From an uncultured Clostridia bacterium (GTDB lineage Bacteria; Bacillota; Clostridia; Oscillospirales; Acutalibacteraceae), in the NCBI GenBank assembly GCA_947176035.1, contig CAMWPJ010000006.1, forward strand, positions 1 to 38,733: DNA of 38,733 nt, in the 5' to 3' direction. Below are positions 33,670 through 38,733 of this stretch, piece after piece (the stretch's first letter is position 1; every line of letters begins with the position of its first letter). The notes beneath the pieces are model-generated. The model was given only the letters and a program-made list of their open reading frames with translations, was not told where the DNA came from and searched no databases. The position numbers and the translations under genes are program-made.

Positions 33670-34518
33670 TTACAGCCTGTCTGCTATACAGATAAAATCA
33701 TTCATAGTCAGCTTTTCAGCACGCAGTGTCAAATCAAGACCAAGCTCATCAAAAACAGCAATGAGCCTATCCTTTGATATTCCCATGGTATTCGAAATAC
33801 TGTTAAGTGCTGTTTTTCTGCGCTGTGAAAAAGCACATTTAACAACCGTAAAAAGCTTTTTCTCATCCTTAACACTAAAAATCTGTTCTTTGCGTATTTT
33901 AAGTCTGATAACCACGCTATCCACCTTAGGACTTGGCATAAAACTGTCTCGGTTTACATCAAACAAAATCTCGCTGTCTGCATAATAATTGACCGCCACG
34001 GTTACTGCACCCGCAAGTCGTGAACCAACCTCGGCACAAAGGCGTTCACCCGCCTCCTTCTGCACCATAACAACAATTTCATCAATAGGCAATCTGCTCT
34101 CCAGCAACGTCATAATCACAGGTGAGGTTATATAATAAGGCAGATTTGCACATACTTTCACAGAAGTACAGCCACTGAACTTTTCTTCAATAAGCTGTTT
34201 AAGATCAATTTTCATAACATCGGCATTGATAATTTCAAGATTATCAAATTCAGCCAAAGTTTCGTCAAGTACAGGGAAAAGTCTTTTATCAAGCTCAACA
34301 GACACAACCTTACCTGCAACCGAGCATAACTCCTTTGTAAGCACACCGATGCCCGGACCAACTTCAAGCACACCTGTATCTCCATCAGCACAAAGACTAT
34401 CTGCCATTTGAGGACAAACATCGGGATTAATCAGAAAATTCTGCCCCAGTGCTTTGGAAAAAGTAAAGCCATGTTTTGATAATATTCTTTTTACAGTATT
34501 ATAATCATATAAATTCAT
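33670..34518 (-). CDS. ksgA: 16S rRNA dimethyladenosine transferase
   Basis: The 282-residue enzyme dimethylates two adjacent adenosines near the 3' end of 16S rRNA (A1518/A1519 in E. coli numbering), a late step in 30S assembly. The family signature FSKALGQNFLINPDVC is at about 18-33. The SAM site is VLEVGPGIGVLTKEL, followed by VELDKRL and INADVMKID. The catalytic NLPYYITSPVI motif and the C-terminal RRKTALNSI block are also present. The ATG has GAGGAA about 7 bases upstream. It is divergent from the MarR-ABC operon. Confidence 0.97.
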   Translation of the reverse strand: MNLYDYNTVKRILSKHGFTFSKALGQNFLINPDVCPQMADSLCADGDTGVLEVGPGIGVLTKELCSVAGKVVSVELDKRLFPVLDETLAEFDNLEIINADVMKIDLKQLIEEKFSGCTSVKVCANLPYYITSPVIMTLLESRLPIDEIVVMVQKEAGERLCAEVGSRLAGAVTVAVNYYADSEILFDVNRDSFMPSPKVDSVVIRLKIRKEQIFSVKDEKKLFTVVKCAFSQRRKTALNSISNTMGISKDRLIAVFDELGLDLTLRAEKLTMNDFICIADRL

Positions 34519-34543
34519 AGGCTATTCCTCGCAATTCTGTGAT

Positions 34544-34572
34544 ATTCTAACACATTCACAATAAGTTTACAA
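34544..34572 (-). promoter_or_regulatory. Promoter of ksgA
   Basis: On the minus strand TTGTAA (34567-34572), 17-base spacer and TAGAAT (34544-34549) preceded by TGT. The leader before ksgA is only about 20 bases. It points away from the MarR promoter 8 bp further on. Confidence 0.7.
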
Positions 34573-34580
34573 TGTTTATC

Positions 34581-34608
34581 TTGACATTTTGTTAAGTTGT
34601 GATAAAAT
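34581..34608 (+). promoter_or_regulatory. Promoter of the marR-ABC operon
   Basis: TTGACA (34581-34586), 16-base spacer, TAAAAT (34603-34608). Transcription would start near 34615, inside the operator repeats. Confidence 0.72.
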
Positions 34609-34613
34609 AACCG

Positions 34614-34639
34614 TTAGTCGGCTAATGATAGTCGGCTAA
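34614..34639. promoter_or_regulatory. Tandem MarR-type operator
   Basis: Two copies of a 12-bp element, TTAGTCGGCTAA (34614-34625) and ATAGTCGGCTAA (34628-34639), differ only in the first base. The first copy is itself a TTAG...CTAA palindrome, the typical form of a MarR-dimer site. Both overlap the predicted transcription start of the marR operon, which fits autorepression. Confidence 0.75.
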
Positions 34640-34663
34640 ATTAACAAATAGGATTTGAAATTT

Positions 34664-35128
34664 ATGAGGTATAAGAAGCATTGCGGTCCTCCGCCAAGAG
34701 AGTTAATTGCTCCGAGAGCTATGTGCTTATCAAAGCTGCTGCGCCAATCCTTCAACGAAGCAGTCGCGGAACAGGGACTGTTTTCCGGTCAGCAGGACAT
34801 TGTGCTGGCACTTGTTGAAAATGAAGGAATAACACTGAGCGAGCTCGCAAAACTGCTTGACGTGTCAAGTGCAACGGCAAGCGTATCAATCAAAAGAATG
34901 GAAAAGGCAGGCTTTATAATAAAGAAGGCAGACAAAAACGATGCACGAATCACTCGCCTTTATCCTACAGAAAAAGCAAAACATGCACCGGAAAACATAA
35001 AAAACAAAATGGATTCGCTCGAAAACATTTTGAAAAAAAATATGACTGAAGAACAAGCACAGCAACTGTCAGATCTGCTGGAGCTTGCAATTCAGAATTT
35101 ATTAGAAAGAGGTGACAAGAATGATTAA
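34664..35128 (+). CDS. MarR family transcriptional regulator
   Basis: A 154-residue winged-helix regulator. The core GITLSELAKLLDVSSATASVSIKRMEKAGFI is the DNA-recognition helix-turn-helix, and KKADKNDARITRLYPTEK is the wing with the conserved DxR. Helical ends provide the dimer interface. The ATG at 34664 is chosen because AGGA lies 10 bases upstream; the in-frame TTG at 34655 sits almost on top of that site. Its stop overlaps the first ABC gene by 8 bases. It probably represses this operon through the tandem sites at 34614-34639 and is relieved by a compound the exporter removes (inference). Confidence 0.92.
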   Translation: MRYKKHCGPPPRELIAPRAMCLSKLLRQSFNEAVAEQGLFSGQQDIVLALVENEGITLSELAKLLDVSSATASVSIKRMEKAGFIIKKADKNDARITRLYPTEKAKHAPENIKNKMDSLENILKKNMTEEQAQQLSDLLELAIQNLLERGDKND

Positions 35129-36860
35129 AAAACTGGCAAAATATATGAAAGGATTATGGGGGCTTGCACTCATAAGCGCAAGCGGTATGATTGTTGAGGC
35201 AATCTGTGAGCTTGCACTGCCGTCAATCGCCAATACAATTTACAGCCGTGTATCCGAGGCAAACACCGGTGATGCAGACATTAAAAGCTATGTAATTAAA
35301 ACCGGACTTATTATGTTTGCACTTGCAGTAGTCGGACTTTGCGGCGGCATTGCAACAATGAAATCGTCCTCTGTTGTAGGGCAGAAATTTTCCTACAGAC
35401 TCAGGGGAGATCTTTACAAAAAAACAAGTGAATTTTCATTTAAAAACATTGATACATTTTCAACCGCATCTCTCACAACAAGAATGACAAACGATGTAAC
35501 TATGCTGCAGAACACGGTAATCATGATGCTCAGAATGCTTGTTCGTGTGCCCGCACTGTTGGTAGTATCAGCAGTGTTTGCATTTTCAATCAACGCAAAG
35601 CTTTCATTAATTATTGTATTCCTGCTGCCCGTAATTCTTATTATTGTTGTACTTATACTTAAATTCGGTTTCCCCATGTTCCAGAAAATGCAGAAAAAAA
35701 TTGACACGCTTAACCGAGTTGTACAGGAAAACCTTATCGGCATCAGAGTTGTCAAGGCATTTGTAAGAGAAGAAAAGGAAAAAGAAAAGTTCCACAATGC
35801 ATCGGATGATTTGGCAAGACAGGGCTCAAAAGCGGCAGGTCTGGTTGTAACCATTATGCCGATTATGATGCTGATGATGAATGTTGTAATCGTTTACACC
35901 TACTATAAAGGCGCAACAGATGCAGCGGCAGGTGTTATGGAGGTCGGACAGATTTCAGTTCTTTCCTCATACATTGTCCAGGTGCTTATGAACATTATGA
36001 TGGTATCCATGTTCCTGCTGCAGTTCACAAGAGCAAAGGCATGCGGCGACCGTGTTGTTGAAGTGCTCAATACCGAAATAGATATTGTTAATCCGAAAAA
36101 TCCCTATATCCCTGAAAATCCTAAGGGAAGAATTGAGTTCAAAGATGTTAATTTCGGCTATCATGATAACGACACTGTACTTGAAAATATTAATTTCACC
36201 GCAAAAGCCGGAAGCATTATCGGCATAATCGGATCTACGGGCTGCGGTAAATCCTCACTTGTAAATCTTATACCGAGACTTTACGATGTCACAAGCGGTC
36301 AGATTTTAGTGGATGATGTTGACGTAAGAGATTATGACATTGCTGCGCTGCGTGAGCTGACAGGTGTTGTGCTGCAAAAGAACGTGCTTTTCAGCGGAAG
36401 TATCAAGGATAATATCCGCTGGGGCAAGCCTGATGCAACAGATGAGGAAATCGTCAATGCCTGCAAAGCTGCACAAGCACACGATTTTATCATGGCACAG
36501 CCAAACGGATATGATACCGACCTTTCACAAGGCGGACTTAATCTTTCAGGCGGTCAGAAGCAGAGACTTTGTATCGCAAGAGCGATGATTAAAAAGCCGA
36601 AAATTCTTATTCTTGATGATTCTACCTCTGCTGTTGACACAGCGACCGAGGCAAAAATCAGAGAAAGCTTTTACACAAGTCTTAAGGACACAACTGTTCT
36701 TATTATTGCTCAGAGAATTTCATCTGTTAAGGATGCTGATGAAATTCTTGTACTTGACGATGGAAAAATAAATGCAATTGGTACGAATGATGAGCTGCTT
36801 GCACACAATGAAATTTATCAGGAAATTTACAAAACACAGCAGAAGGGGGTGCTTGAATAA
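35121..36860 (+). CDS. ABC exporter half with degenerate ATP site (heterodimer subunit 1)
   Basis: The 579-residue protein has six membrane helices (about 15-310) and a C-terminal nucleotide-binding domain. Walker A is IGSTGCGKSSL (K377), the signature is LSGGQKQR, and Walker B ends ILILDDST. The catalytic Glu is replaced by Asp (D500), and the switch His is replaced by Gln (Q531, IIAQRI). These are the marks of the degenerate-site partner in heterodimeric exporters such as BmrCD or TM287/288. The ATG at 35121 has AGAGG 8 bases upstream. It overlaps marR by 8 bases and the second ABC gene by 1 base. Drug or peptide export is likely; the substrate is unknown. Confidence 0.93.
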   Translation: MIKKLAKYMKGLWGLALISASGMIVEAICELALPSIANTIYSRVSEANTGDADIKSYVIKTGLIMFALAVVGLCGGIATMKSSSVVGQKFSYRLRGDLYKKTSEFSFKNIDTFSTASLTTRMTNDVTMLQNTVIMMLRMLVRVPALLVVSAVFAFSINAKLSLIIVFLLPVILIIVVLILKFGFPMFQKMQKKIDTLNRVVQENLIGIRVVKAFVREEKEKEKFHNASDDLARQGSKAAGLVVTIMPIMMLMMNVVIVYTYYKGATDAAAGVMEVGQISVLSSYIVQVLMNIMMVSMFLLQFTRAKACGDRVVEVLNTEIDIVNPKNPYIPENPKGRIEFKDVNFGYHDNDTVLENINFTAKAGSIIGIIGSTGCGKSSLVNLIPRLYDVTSGQILVDDVDVRDYDIAALRELTGVVLQKNVLFSGSIKDNIRWGKPDATDEEIVNACKAAQAHDFIMAQPNGYDTDLSQGGLNLSGGQKQRLCIARAMIKKPKILILDDSTSAVDTATEAKIRESFYTSLKDTTVLIIAQRISSVKDADEILVLDDGKINAIGTNDELLAHNEIYQEIYKTQQKGVLE

Positions 36861-38716
36861 TGCCGCCAATGGGACCTCCGGGCAGAGGTGGAGCCCACCA
36901 GAAGCCCAAAAATGCAAAAAAATCACTTTTGAGAATTTTAAAATACATCGGCAAAAACGCAGTACTTTTAATTATTGTATTGCTTATGCTTGTATTGAGC
37001 ACACTGTGCTCAACAGGTGCATCGTATTGGCTCAAACCGATACTTGACAGTGTCGAAGAAACCATTAAGGCAGGCACCTTTGCAACAGACGGTATTCAGC
37101 AGTTAATGATAAACCTTGCAATTGTATCACTATTTTATATAGGTGCTGCTCTTTTCACTTTTATTCAATCAAGAATAATGGTGACAATTGCATACAAAAC
37201 CACAAACATTATAAGAAAAGATTTGTTCGACAGATTACAGACACTTCCGCTTAAATATTTTGATTCAAAAACACACGGCGAAATTATGAGCCGTTTCACA
37301 AATGATGTTGACAATATTCAGATGATGCTTGAGCAGACAATTGTTCAGTTTGTTTCATCAATATTCTCTTTTGTCAGCATTGTAACGATGATGATTGTAC
37401 TTGAGTGGAAATTGTTTATTGTTGCTTTGATATTCCTTGTAATAATGATTGTTAACTCTGTAAACATTGCAAAGCACACAAGAAAATATTTTACAGCTCA
37501 GCAGTCAGCACTCGGTGCAATGAACGGAAATATCGAAGAGACAATTGAGGGTATGAAAATTGTTAAGGTGTTCAATCACGAAGCACAGGCTGTTTCGGAA
37601 TTTGATGAGCTTAACAACAAATACCGAAAGGTTGCAACAAACGCAAGCTTTTACTCCGGTCTTATGGGTCCGTGCGGAACAGGTATCAATAACGCACTTT
37701 ATGCAACTATTGCTCTTATGGGCGGAATGCTTGTTCTTTCAGGCTCACTGAGTATAGGAAGCTTTTTCACCTTCCTCAGCTATACAAAACAGTTCAGACA
37801 ACCAATTGATCAGGTTATGAACCAGATGAATAATATATTCTCAGCACTTGCAGGTGCCGAGCGTGTATTTGAGGTCATGGATATGGAAAGTGAAATTGAC
37901 GATGGAACAGTCACCCTCAGTGAAGAAAAAACGGACGAAGGCAAAAAATGGTTCTGGATTGACGGAGATAAGAAAATCCCTGTTGAAGGCAACGTTGTAT
38001 TCGAAAATGTCGATTTCGGCTATGTGCCTGAAAAGCAGGTGCTCAAAAACATCAACCTTTATGCAAATGCAGGGCAGAAGATTGCTTTTGTAGGCTCAAC
38101 AGGAGCGGGAAAAACCACAATAACAAATCTTATCAATCGTTTTTACGATATTCAGGATGGCTCAATCACCTATGACGGAATTGATATAAAACGAATCAAA
38201 AAGGATGATTTGAGAAGAAGCCTTGCAATCGTTCTTCAGGATACACATATGTTTACAGGAAGCATTATGGAAAATATCCGCTACGGCAGACTTAATGCAA
38301 CCGATGAAGAATGTATCGAAGCAGCCAAGCTTGCATCAGCACACTCATTTATAAAACATCTGCCTGACGGCTATAATACAATAATTACAGGTGACGGCGA
38401 TAATCTTTCACAGGGACAGAGACAGCTGCTTGCAATTGCACGTGCTGCTGTTGCTGATCCTCCTGTTATGATTCTTGACGAGGCAACCTCCTCAATTGAC
38501 ACCAGAACCGAACTGCACATTGAACACGGCATGGACAGATTGATGATAGGCAGAACTGTTTTTGTTATTGCGCACCGCCTTTCAACTGTCAGAAATTCAA
38601 ATGCAATTATGGTGCTTGAAAACGGTGAAATTATTGAACGCGGTAACCACGATGATCTTATTTCACAAAAGGGCAGATATTATGAGCTCTGCACCGGTAA
38701 GGCTAAGCTGAGCTAA
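36860..38716 (+). CDS. ABC exporter half with canonical ATP site (heterodimer subunit 2)
   Basis: The 618-residue partner has a short Pro/Gly-rich basic N-terminus (MPPMGPPGRGG), six membrane helices (about 30-330) and a nucleotide-binding domain. Walker A is GSTGAGKTT (K418), and Walker B MILDEATSSID keeps the catalytic Glu (E541). The switch His is present (H572, VIAHRLS). Its signature is LSQGQ rather than LSGGQ, matching the degenerate site it forms with the partner's Walker motifs. A charged insert (DEGKKWFWIDGDKKIP) precedes the first NBD strand. Its ATG shares one base with the stop of subunit 1 (TAATG), with a G-rich ribosome-binding site upstream. No terminator is seen in the 17 bases left. 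Confidence 0.94.
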   Translation: MPPMGPPGRGGAHQKPKNAKKSLLRILKYIGKNAVLLIIVLLMLVLSTLCSTGASYWLKPILDSVEETIKAGTFATDGIQQLMINLAIVSLFYIGAALFTFIQSRIMVTIAYKTTNIIRKDLFDRLQTLPLKYFDSKTHGEIMSRFTNDVDNIQMMLEQTIVQFVSSIFSFVSIVTMMIVLEWKLFIVALIFLVIMIVNSVNIAKHTRKYFTAQQSALGAMNGNIEETIEGMKIVKVFNHEAQAVSEFDELNNKYRKVATNASFYSGLMGPCGTGINNALYATIALMGGMLVLSGSLSIGSFFTFLSYTKQFRQPIDQVMNQMNNIFSALAGAERVFEVMDMESEIDDGTVTLSEEKTDEGKKWFWIDGDKKIPVEGNVVFENVDFGYVPEKQVLKNINLYANAGQKIAFVGSTGAGKTTITNLINRFYDIQDGSITYDGIDIKRIKKDDLRRSLAIVLQDTHMFTGSIMENIRYGRLNATDEECIEAAKLASAHSFIKHLPDGYNTIITGDGDNLSQGQRQLLAIARAAVADPPVMILDEATSSIDTRTELHIEHGMDRLMIGRTVFVIAHRLSTVRNSNAIMVLENGEIIERGNHDDLISQKGRYYELCTGKAKLS

Positions 38717-38733
38717 TAGTATTAACGTATCAT

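Overview
The window is a stretch of chromosome from a low-GC Gram-positive bacterium, most likely a gut Clostridia member of the Ruminococcaceae/Oscillospiraceae type. This assignment is inference. It rests on strong AGGAGG-type ribosome-binding sites, TTGACA/TATAAT-type promoters with 17-bp spacers, many U-tailed intrinsic terminators, a tryptophan T-box, ppdK, DnaD/DnaC-type helicase loading genes, a VanW lipoprotein and a GH29 fucosidase. No rRNA, CRISPR array, transposase or integrase is visible. Nearly all of the sequence is ordinary core or accessory chromosome.

Layout. 1-1310: a possible mobile or conflict island. It holds a DUF4417-like protein whose C-terminus is a barnase-type ribonuclease with its catalytic residues intact, followed by the first 26 codons of an unknown gene that is cut by the window edge and sits where an immunity gene would be expected. 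1489-3019: a family-8 glycosyltransferase and a TVP38/TMEM64 membrane protein. 3031-4864 (minus): a membrane-anchored protein with Asp-rich repeats, and tRNA-Gly(GCC). 4994-9118: DnaD and DnaC/DnaI-like replication proteins, a DUF308 membrane protein and a cytoplasmic alpha-L-fucosidase. 9167-10081 (minus): an S1-domain protein. 10248-15295: DUF951, prfA, an AT-rich gene of unknown function, a fused Sua5-CoaE protein and an M18 aminopeptidase. 15399-17867: an asparaginase, then a T-box leader and a solo trpB. 18032-21768 (minus): a GntR/ABC ATPase/permease operon of the YtrA type. 21957-24197 (minus): glmU and a VanW lipoprotein. 24442-27072: ppdK. 27188-27886 (minus): DUF4272. 28109-32091: zapA, a U32 peptidase and maf, then a PHP phosphoesterase. 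32223-34518 (minus): a MATE transporter and ksgA. 34664-38716: a MarR regulator and the two halves of a heterodimeric ABC exporter.

How the parts work together. Several blocks have clear internal logic. GntR-ATPase-permease and MarR-ABC-ABC are self-regulated transporter operons with operator-like repeats at their own promoters. DUF951-prfA and Sua5/CoaE-M18 are translationally coupled by ATGA overlaps. The T-box links trpB expression to tRNA-Trp charging. glmU and the VanW gene are coupled through a ribosome-binding site inside the last codons of glmU.

The items most worth a second look are the DUF4417-ribonuclease fusion and its truncated neighbour, the Sua5-CoaE fusion, the AT-rich orphan between prfA and sua5, the T-box/8-codon ORF/solo trpB arrangement, and the perfect 15-bp inverted repeat upstream of the GntR promoter. 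All functional calls come from reading motifs by eye. No database search was run.
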